In this document: positions 39,735 to 52,005 of the stretch, one piece after another
Position numbering within the stretch: the first letter of the stretch is position 1
How the letters are laid out: each line of letters starts with the position of its first letter
Assembly: GCA_016584305.1 (NCBI GenBank)
Contig: JACEEZ010010991.1
Coordinates: 318,501 to 382,500 of the forward strand
DNA from: Chionoecetes opilio
Lineage: Eukaryota; Arthropoda; Malacostraca; Decapoda; Majidae
Reading direction: 5' to 3'
DNA: 64,000 nt
Notes under the pieces: model-generated
What the model saw: the letters and a program-made list of their open reading frames with translations, nothing else
Told to the model about the DNA's origin: nothing
Database searches by the model: none
Made by a program: the position numbers and the translations under genes

Positions 39735-42700
39735 GTGAGTATGACGATAGTTACCATATATTTTCTGGTAAAATTTCAGTAGTGAGCATTCACCGATTTC
39801 GAAGCCGAAATTTGTTAAAAATTGTTTATGACTGTTGGAAGATTTTCAGACAAGTTTGGTCTTATACGCCAGATTCTGATGGTAAATGCAGTGGCGGAAC
39901 TGCGGGGTGGGGGGGGGGGGGTTAATATGGAGGAGAGTTTCACGTTCTTTTTCAGAGACACCAACTACTTTTTCTTGGCCTACAATAGGTGCTTGTTGTA
40001 ATGGTGCTAGTTTTATTTTGCGCAAACCAAAAAAAAAAAAAAAAAAATGTATATTTTGTGGTTAAGGTTAGGTTAGGTTTCTTTAAAACCTGTAAGGTTA
40101 GGTTAGGTTAGGTTTCATTAAAACATAAGGTTAGGTTAGGTTTAATTTTTTGTTTTGTTTTGTTTGCGCAAAATAAAACTAGCACCATTAGAACAAGCAC
40201 CTATTGTAGGCCAAGAAAAAGTAGTTGGTGTCTCTGAAAACGAACGTGAAACTCTCCTCCATATTACCGCGGGGGGGCCTGGGGGGGGGGCACGTGCACC
40301 CCCATCTTAGGGTGGCGCCCCCCCATTTTTACACCCCTTGTTCCGCCACTGCAGGATGGGGCCTAAGAACCTTACCTAGCGATAAAAAGCCTGTGATTCT
40401 TGCCATTAAGGAGGCAAACATAATTAATCTTCTTCTCTTTATTTTTCAGTGGCTGACCGAAAAAAAGAGAAGAAAATTAGCAAACAAGGATGTTGGTAAG
40501 GAATTCTTTGTTATTCATACTATGCATGATGAATGATGAATAACCTTGAAATATCTAAGAGTCTCATTTTTACTCATGATATCTCCCCTCCCCCTCTCTC
40601 TCACTCTCCCCCCCTCTCTCTCTCACGTAAGGGATGTGTCACCATAGTATATTTGTTTTGTTTGTTGTAGGTTAACATGAAATATGTATGAATATCCTTT
40701 TGGACAAATATGGGAAAGTTATACATGTAATAAGGTACATACTATATTTGTGAAACTTTTGTCAATAAACTACTACTAATAATAATAATCTCTCGTTCCT
40801 TTCACGAAGTAACAAGAAGTAACGGATTCAAGCTGAAGTAGAACAAGAAGTAACGGTTTCAAGCTGGAAAAGTGTAGATTTAATAAAGAAATAGGGAAAA
40901 ACTGGTTCACAAATAGGGTGGTAAATGATTGGAATGGACTCAGTAGACAGGTAGTTAGTGCAGAGTCATTAGATAGCTTTAAAGGGAGGCTAGATAAATT
41001 CATGGATGGGGACGAAAGGTGGATGTAGGTAGTGTTAAGTAACAGGTATTACCACGTGTAGGTATCCCGGCCTCTTGTAGCTTCCTTATTTTCTTATGTT
41101 CTTCTTATGTTCTAATAATCTCTCGTTCCTTTCCCCAGAGCTCCGGCGTAGGATAGAATTGATCCAGGACTTCACCATGCCTGACGTGAGTGGGTGTGTG
41201 CGTGTGTCCCTGACGGCCGCTACATCCTGGCCACGGGCACGTACAAGCCGCGCGTCAAGTGTTACGAGGTGGCCGCTCTCTCCCTCAAGTTTGAAAGATG
41301 TTTTGATTCTGAGGTGATCCAGTTTGAAGTTCTCTCAGATGATTACAGTAAGGTGTGTATTGATGAATGTGTTGTTTTGACGTGTTAGGTTCAGCCATTG
41401 CCGGTGATTTAGTGTCATGGGATGTATTTCTGTCTTTCTCCTGGTCTCTTATATCACAAAGGACTGGCCAAGGGCAAAAAATAAGAGTTAACAAAAAACC
41501 CTAAAAGATATGTGGAAGATTCCTCAATAGCACTTGTCCTTACATCTTTGTCTTCAGTTATTTTCTCTAAGTAATCTCATGCATGAACATATGTCATTAT
41601 ACTCGCCGCACGTTAAGTTGGCGAAAATGGGGCCCCTTTACTCCCCCCTTATGAACGCACGGGATCGGCTGAGGTGTTGGGTGAGAATGCCTTACTCCTA
41701 GTTCCGCCCTAAAGCCCCAACACCTCAGCCAATCCCATGCGTTCGGAATGGGGGAGTGAGGGGCCCCATTTTTACCAACTTAACGTGCGGCTAGTATACT
41801 TCTCAACAGTGCCTTGGCCTTCATAATTACACTAAAGAACATACGTCACTCCTTCTCAACATTGCCTTGGCCTTCAACTCTGCCGTGTCTTTCAGTTGGT
41901 GTTCCTGCAAGAGGACCGCCATGTTGAGTTTCACAGCAAGCCGGCCGGTGGTTCAGGATGCGGATTCCTAAGTTTGGCCGTGACCTCGCCTACCACGACC
42001 CCTCCTGTGACCTGTACATCGCCGCCTCAGGGTAGGTCAACACAGGCACAAGGGCAAAACATGATCCTCGACCACATAACTAAAATATAAAAATTTTGAC
42101 ATTTTTATCACTGAAAAAAATATAAAAGTTTTGACATTTTTATCACTGAAAAAAATATAAAAGTGCAAAACATGCTGCTCAGTACTTAGGGTATCTAAAA
42201 ACCATCTTTTCTCATGTGAACTTCTTCAGCACTAACCAACATCCTTATCCTAACATCCTTTCCAACGTGGGACTTGCCTGTCAAAACTTACCATTTATAA
42301 CAATCTTGATAAACAACTAATTACTTTGGTTTATTATCTGGAGTATTTAAAACAATCATGATAAACAACTAACTACGTACTACTTTGGGGGGGGGGGGGG
42401 GTTTCTAGGAGTGAGATGTACCGCCTAAATGTTGTTTTTTAATCTAGGAGTGAGATCTACCGCCTAAATGTTTTTTTGTTTTTTATCTAGGAGTGAGATT
42501 TACCGCTTGAACCTGCATCAGGGCCGTTTCCTCAATGCGCTGCAGACCGAGGCCGTCACGGGGATCAACAAGTGCGCCTTCCACCCCAGCCACTACCTCT
42601 TTGTGTGTGGCACCGAGGACGGCCGCGTGGAGGCCTGGGACCCACGCTCCAGGCACAGAGTGGGCACCCTGGATTGTGCGACACACATCGCGGCGGAGAA

Positions 42701-45128
42701 CATACAGTGAGTGGTGTGGGTGTGTTTTTGTGAGCGTGGGTGTGTGTGGGTGGGTGGGTGGGTGTGGGTGTGTGTGTGTGGCCCAGTGTGGGTATGGGTG
42801 TGTTAGTGTGTGGATGTGGGTGTATTTACCTAGTGGTGTTTTACAGGGCCTGAGATATATTCGTGTGATCCCGTCTCCGTGTCTACATTTATCCAGTCTT
42901 TAAGCCTCCATCCCTCTCCCTCTACGCTCATAGCTCCACCGTACTTCCTTCTTCGTCTATTTGTTTAACGTCAGATTTTCCCATGATATATTACGAGGTA
43001 AGACGGCTGATGATACGCTTCCAACTATCTCTTGCCTCTTGCCTCTACTTCTTCCATGCTGCCTCCACCCTTCCTTTCATAGCACCTGATCTTCTTTCCA
43101 GCCACAGACTAGGATTCCCATGATATATTATGAGGTTAACCCCTTGAGACCCAGAACGTAATTTCCATTGTAATTTGGGTACCATTAGACAATTTTTTGT
43201 GAATATAAGCAATATTTTATAGATATGACCTGTTTAGTATTCTTGTCCACTAACTAATTTGGTATATTCAGTTACTTTTCGTAATTTTATGGCTCGACAA
43301 CATACAATTTTTTTATAGCAGAAGAAAGATCTGGGTGTGAAGGGGTTAAACGGCCGATGATACGCTTCCAACTATCTCTATCTGTTGCCTCTACCTTCAT
43401 AGTTCCATGTGCCTCCACCCTTCCTTTCATAGTACCTTACCTTCCCTCCCTGCACAGACTAGGGGACTTCAGGTCTGTGAAGCAGCTTGGGGTGACAGCT
43501 CTGGCCTACAGTGACGCGCTGACCCTAGGCATCGGCACACAGACGGGACAGGTATGTAGGGATGTAATAATAATAGACTAGTCTACTAATAACTAATTTA
43601 TATTAATTTCTATTACAGTATACCCTTTATGTCTTCTTATGTGTATAGGTTCTATTGTAATTTGTATTATTATTATTATCATGTGGTATTATAAGTGTGT
43701 GTACGTACTTATAATTACGATGATTTTGGTGAGTACAAGTAATACAATCTGTGCTGTTTTGGCATGTTTGAGTGACTTATTACTGTGTGGAGGGGCTAGA
43801 GGTAACCATCGGATAATTGAAACTGTCAGCTAATTAGAGAGAACTGCAACTCCGAAATGCAGTGGTCGCTGGCAGTTTTAACTCACAATTTGGTGAAAAG
43901 TTGGTCAACTTGAAAGAAAAATATGGGCTATTCCACTGCACTTAAAACACAAAAGTATAATTTTAAGAACGATTTTCTTCATATGTATATTGTATAGAAG
44001 CCTGATTCTGTAAAACATGTATTTAACCAAATAACCAAGTAGGTATAGTTGAGGAGGCGAGGTAAATGTTACTCTATGATATTATACAGTTTAATAACGT
44101 ATGTTTAGAAGTTTTTCTATACCTAGGCAGTCATATTGTTCCTGTTATTATTGTGTATCAATCAGATAGAAAGCCTGGAAGTGCAATGATCGACGCGTTT
44201 AAGTAGCAATGTTTTGATTCCAAACTCCCCGCCACAATCTCCCCGCCACCACTCCCCGCCGCGGCGTGTCGCCTCCACAATTATAACCTACATTGTCGCA
44301 AGCAACAAGCCGATTTCGGCATTCTTTATTTTCGTTTTTCCAAGGGATTGCTTATTGTATTTTTGACCCAAGCGTTTGCCAGACGCAGCAGTACTGTCTT
44401 AGAAAACAGTGTGAACATTCACCCAAATTTTACATGCCACAATATACATGTAAAAATATATTAAGCTTTGCTACTCGAGGCGAGTAATTTGCATTAATTG
44501 CTATCTTAGAACGTTCAATCGTAATGCATGTCATGCATACACTTACTAGAACAACAGAAGAACGTTCTTTTTTAGTATTCAGATGCGGTGCATCAATATT
44601 TATCGCGAAATTGATTTATGAAGAATATTAGTCGCGGAGGGAAAACACAGTAGACCAACCTTTGAGTTAAAACTGCCAGCGACCACTGGCATTTCTCGAG
44701 TTTCAGTTCTCTCCAATTGGACCCAGGTCTCCCCCCAATTAGTTTGAATTACGTAGAGAAGGTTTATTGTATAACAAATTTTCTACTGATTTCTAGTCTA
44801 CCAATGCCTCTTTTGGAAGCATCACCGTTGCGCTACTTTTCAGGTGCTTCTGTACGACATCCGTTCCAACCGCCCGCTGCTCGTCAAGGACCACAATGAC
44901 GGCTATGCAATACGCGACCTTGAATTTCACGGCACCTCGGGAATGGCCATCTCCATGTCCTCAAAAGTTGTCAAGATATGGGACAAGGCAACGGTAAGAA
45001 TTTAGGGTATTATTCCAGTTTGACACTGAATTCTTTTTGGTGGACGTAGGGGAGAGCGGGGCAGGTTGCATCGAGGGTAGGTTGCATCATTGCCTCTAAC
45101 TCGCATGTTATCACGTACATCGTCTTAA

Positions 45129-45167
<39 letters not shown>

Positions 45168-46583
45168 CTATTATAAACTACTACTACTACAACAATAATA
45201 ATAATAAAAAAAGTTAATGCGAGTTAGAGGCAATGATGCAACCTACCCTCCATGCAACCTGCCCCGCTCTCCCCTAACTGTTTTTTTCTGGTGAGTTTTG
45301 ATGTGTTTTTTAAGTTAGGTAAAGGTTAGGTGAGGTTTAATTTGTTTTTTAATCATTTTTGTCGCAAATCGCACACAAAAAAACAAAAAAAGTCATTCGC
45401 GACACAAACGGTTAGCAGATTAATTAAAAACACATCAAAACTCACCAGAAAAAAATAGTTTGATGTGTTTTTAAGTTAGGTAAAGGTTAGGTTAGGTTCA
45501 ATTTGTTTTTTGAATCATTTTTGTCACAAATCACACACAAAAAAACAAAAAAAAGTAATTTGCGACACTCACGGTTAGCAGATAAAACTCACCAGAAAAA
45601 AATAGTTTGATGTGTTTTTAAGTTAGGTAAAGGTTAGGTTAGGTTCAATTTGTTTTTTAATAATTTTTGTCGCAAATCACACACACAAAAAAAAAAAAGT
45701 CATTTGCGACACAAACGGTTAGCAGATTAATTAAAAACATCAAAACTCACCAGAAAAAAATAGTTTTGTCCACCCAACTGAATTCGGTGTCAAACTGGAA
45801 ATGTATCAAATTAAGTGGATATCTGTTTTCCTGTTATGGTTTTGCTGTACTCATGATATACAGACAGCTTCTGATGCAGGAAATGTGGGGTTATACGTGA
45901 TTGGGTTAATCTCATGGAAAGAATGAATTTGTTTGCCTTTGACAATGTTTGAGTGTGGACATTGTTTTTGTTAACCCCTTGAGACCCAGAACGTAATTTC
46001 CATTGTAATTTGGGTACCATTAGACGATTTTAGTGATTATAAGTAATATTTTATAGATATGACCTGTTTAGTATCCTTGGCCACTAACTAATTTGGTATA
46101 TTCAGTTACTTTTCGTAATTTTATGGCTCGACAACAGACAATTTTTTATAGCCAAGGAAAGATCTGGGCGTGAAGTGTGGGGTTAAAAGTGAAGAAATGC
46201 GTGATTATAATTTTTTCCAGTAGAATTAGATGAAATACCACATTGCATATCAGAATTAGACACCATAATGGCACATGCAAGTTTTGGATTTTCCCTCATA
46301 AAAAAAATAAAACCAAGTGCCCATTTATAAGTATTTTCTGAATAGGCTTCTTCAACATGACTACCAGTACTTTTCATATCACTAAATATAAACATGTATA
46401 ACTATTAACTACCTGAGATAAACACCTCTTATGATTAAATTTTGCAAAGTGAGTTTTCGTGACACATGTATATACCTATTATCTTTTATTTGCTTTAGTA
46501 CTTAAATTCATTCCCTCATGTCTATATATTATGTTGTTGTTTTTTCTGTATGCCTTCGGGTGAGAATAAATTTTTTATTATTA

Positions 46584-46621
<38 letters not shown>

Positions 46622-49600
46622 CGGTTTTGTTTTTTCAGGGAGAGCCACACACGAGTATTGAATCCGGGGTGAACTACAACGACCTGTGTGTAGTGCCTGA
46701 GTCTGGCATGCTCTTCCTGGCCACCGAGGACACCAAGATGCAGACCTACTTCCTCCCTGTACGTATTGTCCTCGCCTCCACAAGCCCTGATTCTCTCGTA
46801 TCCTTCTTTGGCTTGCTACATATTTTTTTTTTTTTTAGCTTCGGGTCTCATCAGTGTCTCCTCCTCCTAAACTTTGTGCCATTGTTTACCCTTGTCCCTT
46901 TTAGTGGACTCCTTCGTGAATGAATCGTACTGCAGTGTTTTCATTTTCTTTTAAAGTAGGAGTTGGAATGAAGAAAGTAGGAGGTGGAGATTGATTGAAA
47001 GCCGAGCGAAGCGAGGCGCTGCTTGATAGGCCGGGGGTCCGGGAGCCGCCTGGGCCCCTGGAAGCCCACGCCTTTGAAGGTGTAAACTATGCATTCTGGC
47101 TGTTTTTCAGGGACAAATTCACTCCTTTCATACAATATTTATGGTATATAGTGGTGACTTTTTTTTTCTTTTTGGAAAGTAGGCGGCGCAAGTTTGCGAG
47201 TAGACCGGTAATTGCGCCGTCCGCCGCCTTGTTTTGAAGACACTGGTACTGCCATAAGAAGCCTGACCGTGCCATCATCCTTCCACACAGAGCCTGGGTG
47301 CGGCGCCCAAGTGGTGCTCCCACCTGGATGCTCTCATTGAGGAGCTGGAGGAGGAGGAAGCGCCCACCCAATACGATGACTACAAGTTCGTCACGGAGGA
47401 TGAATTGAAGCAACTCGGCCTCCATGACCTGATTGGTGAGTATGCCAGGCACTTGATAGGCATATAATATTAGGGTAGTCTAGTAGTTTTGAACATGTTG
47501 TTGCCCTCACCAATCATTCATGTGTTTAAACTTTATAAGACCGAGTCATTTACATGCTAGCTACTGTCGCCTCCGTGGTGCAATGGCTAGCGTGCCTGGC
47601 TACGAATCTGCGGGCCTTGGTTCGAATCCAGGCCAGGGCAAGTCGGCGACCAGCCAGCACAACTGTTCTTCCTCCCTTTCGGGGTTGATAAATGGGCACC
47701 TGGGGAAACCTGGGGAAGGTAACTGTGGTAACCCGGGTGTCACACTAGCCCTGTGTCCCGGGATAACTGGTCCTCACCCACCACAGGCTCAAAGGGCTAA
47801 TGCCACGGAGATGAGCACCGAACTGAGGCCATGTGCAGCCTAGTGTATGCCCCCATCTTTACCTTCACTGTACTGTACCTCACCCATATTCCACTCCCAA
47901 CAGGGGCTAGGATAGAATGTGTCCAAGTTGAAGGGAAGGAACTAGATTTGATTCATGTTTTTCTTGGCACTCAAAACACTCAAAACATCTAAAGCATTTG
48001 TGTCTTCCATGAATTCATACTTTTGCTTCCCCACAACAGGTTCAGACATGCTGCGCGCGGTGATGCACGGCTACTACATGGACCTACGCCTCTACAACAA
48101 GGCCAGACTCGTGGCTAATCCATTCGACTACAACAAATTCATGAAGGGCAAAGTGAAGGAGAAGATATCCGAGGCAAACCAGCGGGGAATTCAAAAAAAG
48201 GTAATGGGTGATGGAGTTACTGTTATGGTAATGGGTGATAGAGTTACTGTTATGGTAATGGGTGATAGAGTTACTGTTATGGTAATAGGTGATAGAGTTA
48301 CTGTTATGGTAATGGGTGATAGAGTTACTGTTATGGTAATGGGTGATAGAGTTACTGTTATGGTAATGGGTGATAGAGTTACTGTTATGGTAATGGGTGA
48401 TAGAGTTACTGTTATGGTAATGGGTGATAGAGTTACTGTTATGGTAATGGGTGATAGAGTTACTGTTATGGTAATGGGTGATAGTTACTGTTATGGTAAT
48501 GGGTGATAGAGTTACTGTTATGGTAATGGGTGATAGAGTTACTATTATGGTAATGGGTGATAGAGTTACTGTTATGGTAATAGGTGATAGAGTTACTGTT
48601 ATGGTAATGGGAGATAGAGTTACTGTTATGGTAATGGGAGATAGAGTTACTGTTATGGTAATGGGAGATAGAGTTACTGTTATGGTAATGGGAGATAGAG
48701 TTACTGTTATGGTAATGGGTGATAGAGTTACTGTTATGGTAATGGGTGATAGAGTTACTGTTATGGTAATGGGAGATAGAGTTACTGTTATGGTAATGGG
48801 TGATAGAGTTACTGTTATGGTAATGGGTGATAGAGTTACTGTTATGTGTTCTAAGTTTTGTCACTTTCTAAATCGAAAAAACACACACACACACACGCAC
48901 ACGCACACGCACACGCACACACACAACAAAAAAATGCAAGAAAACACAACAATACTTTAACGAACATTCGTACGATGATATTTTGAAAGTACGTAGTTTG
49001 ATTAGTGATGATGATAAGAGTAGTGTGTAGTAGTATTTTGTTATATTCTATTACTGCACTTGGTATATTCTATTCTAAGTATATTCTATTACTGCACTAA
49101 CATAGTACTTTTGTAACGTTGACTAAATATAAATCACTAACATACTTTCACTCTTAACCCCTTGAGACCCAGAACGTAATTTCCATTGTAATTTGGGTAC
49201 CATTAGACGATTTTTATTAGTGACTATAAGCAATATTTTATAGATATGACCTGTTTAGTATCCTTGTCCACTAAATAATTTGGTATATTCAGTTACTTTT
49301 TGTAATTTTATGGCTCGACAACATACAATTTTTTATAGCAAAGGAAAGATCTGGGCGTGAAGGGGTTAACGTTGACTAAATATAAATCTCAGAAACTGCC
49401 GTCCATCAACCGAGACCTGTTTGAGCGGCTGTTGGAGGACAAGCAAGAGATTAACAAGAAGAGAGGCAAGACTGCGGAGACCCTGCTGAAGGATGACCGC
49501 TTTACTAGCCTCTTCGCCAGTGAGGACTTCCACATTGATAAGGACTCCATTGAATACCAGTAAGTGCTTTGTGGGTAGATGTGGAATAGGGAGAAACTGG

Positions 49601-51961
49601 TTCACAAATAGGGTGGTAAATGATTGGAATGGAGTTAGTCGTCAGGTAGTTACTGCGGAGTCAATGGGGAATTTTAAAAGGAGGCTAGACAATTTCATGG
49701 ATGGGGATGCAAGGTGGATGTAGGTAGTGTTAAGTAACAGGAACTACCACGTGTAGGTCTCGCAGCCTCTTGTAGCTTCCTTATTTTCTTATGTTCTTAT
49801 GTTAAGTGCTTTGTGGATAGAAGACTTCCATATTGATAAGGACTCCATTGAATACATACCAGTAAGTGCTTTGTGGATAAATGTGAAGGAAGAAATAGGG
49901 AGAAACTGGTTCACAAATAGGGTGGTAAATGATTGGAATGGAGTTAGTCGTCAGGTAGTTAGTGCGGAATCATTAAGTAAGTCATTAGTAAGTGTAACAT
50001 GGTGACTATCTCTTAATAGTTAGCATCAGTATGGACAGTACCACACCTTTCATTATGATTTCCCGTACTGCCTGCTACATAAGAGGCCCTTATTTCAGAA
50101 AGTCGATAAGCGCCATCAATAAAAAACTAAGAAAATGGCTTCAAAATGTTTCAATGTTCAAAAGATGTGACATTTTGAACATTGAAACATTTTGAAGCCA
50201 TTTTCTTAGTTTTTTATGGATGGCGCTTATTGACTTTCTGAAATAAGCACCTCATATATGCTGTTCTGTTCTGTTCTATGCGGTTCTGATTCACTTCATG
50301 GGTAGAAGACAGATTGATTGTAAAGTACTTGATTGTATATTTTTTAAGTACACGGCCACCTCGATTTACGAATGGGTTACGTTCCTGAAAAACTGTTTGT
50401 AAATCGAAAATTCGTAAATCGAATGTATTTTTCCCATTTAACCCCATTATTTAATTTGAGATACGTTCCTACGAACAATAATCACATCCATAGAATGTCA
50501 TAAACTGCTATAAAAGGCAGGAACTCTACTCCTACGTGCACTGACAAGTCAGAGAGGTTAACAGGGTGGGTTGGAGCATTGTGGAGGAGGAGCAGTGCCT
50601 TATGAGAGATGTTCTTCTGAGAGCAGTACCTCTCCACTGCAGGGCAAAAGTAATTGGTGAACCAGTCCTCAAATAAATATCTGTTGGTCCATGCCTTCTT
50701 GCTAGAACGGTATATGACTGGTAATGTAGCCTTAACATGACCTTTTAGGGCCCGTGGGTTTGTAGAGTGATGAATTAGCAGAGGTTTCTCTAGTGTTATG
50801 GCTTTTCTGGCTTTTTTGGGCTTAGGACCACCCACACTAGCACTGGCACCATGCTTGGGAGGCATTATTCACTGAAATAATCACTGAAATGTCTGATTAT
50901 ACACAATAATGTTCATAAACACAGCACGACCGGTCGGAGAATATGTAAACAAACAATCTTGAGCGTCCCCGCGTGTGGATGTGCTGAGCCAATGTTTCTG
51001 TTTACTGAACTTTTTACAATATTTAGGTGTTATAAATATTCTTACTATTTATGTATTAAATTTTTATTTTTATTTTGTTTATGAATTTACGAACTTTTGT
51101 TCGTAACTTCGAATTATTCGTGTGTAAACCAAATTTTGGGACAAAATAATTTTGTTCGTATCTTCGAAAATTCGTAAATAGAGTGTTCGTAAATTGCGAT
51201 ATGAGTGTAATGTAATTCTCATGTACATTAGAATGGTTAGGAAGCTTGGGGTGGATGAGAGGAAGTGTGTTGTGAGGTGAATGTGGAGGGAGGGATGAGT
51301 GTGTTCAAGGAAGGGGAGGGGTGTGTTCAAGGAAGGGGATGGTGGGACTCGTGCAAGGTGTAACAGGAACTACCACGTGTAGGTCTCGCAGCCTCTTGTA
51401 GCTTCCTTATTTTCTTATGTTCTTATGTTAAGTGCTTTGTGGATAGAAGACTTCCATATTGATAAGGGCTCCATTGAATACCAGTAAGTAATTTTTGGAA
51501 TAGTTATGGAGGAAAAAATAGCGAGAAACTTGTTCACAATTAGGGTGGTAAATAATTGGAATGGAGCTAATCGTCAGGCGGTTAGTGCGGAGTCAATAGG
51601 GAGCCTTAAAAGGAGGCTAGACAGCTTTATGGATGGGGATGAGAAGTGGATGTAGGTAGTGTTAAGTATCAGGAATTACCACGTGTAGGTCTCACAGCCT
51701 CTTGTAGCTTCCTTATTTACTTATGTTCTTATGTTCTTATATTCCTTCCCACTTCACCTCAGCACTACCATTACCAGTGCTGATGTCATTACTTGTCACC
51801 CCGCAGGCTGATCAATCCAGTGCTGAGCAGGATGGACAAGAAGAAGAAGAAACAGAAGCTTGAGGAGGATGAGGAGGAACGGGCATTCTTGGAAGCGCGG
51901 GTAAGGATACATGACGGCGGAATAAGGTCATTCTAGTGGCCTAGGGGGCTGTAAATATCAT

Positions 51962-52005
<44 letters not shown>

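Noticed and set aside
48466..48864. 132-codon minus ORF of HYHNSNSIT repeats
   Set aside because: Antisense of the 27-bp NOL10 intron array; no start context or homology.
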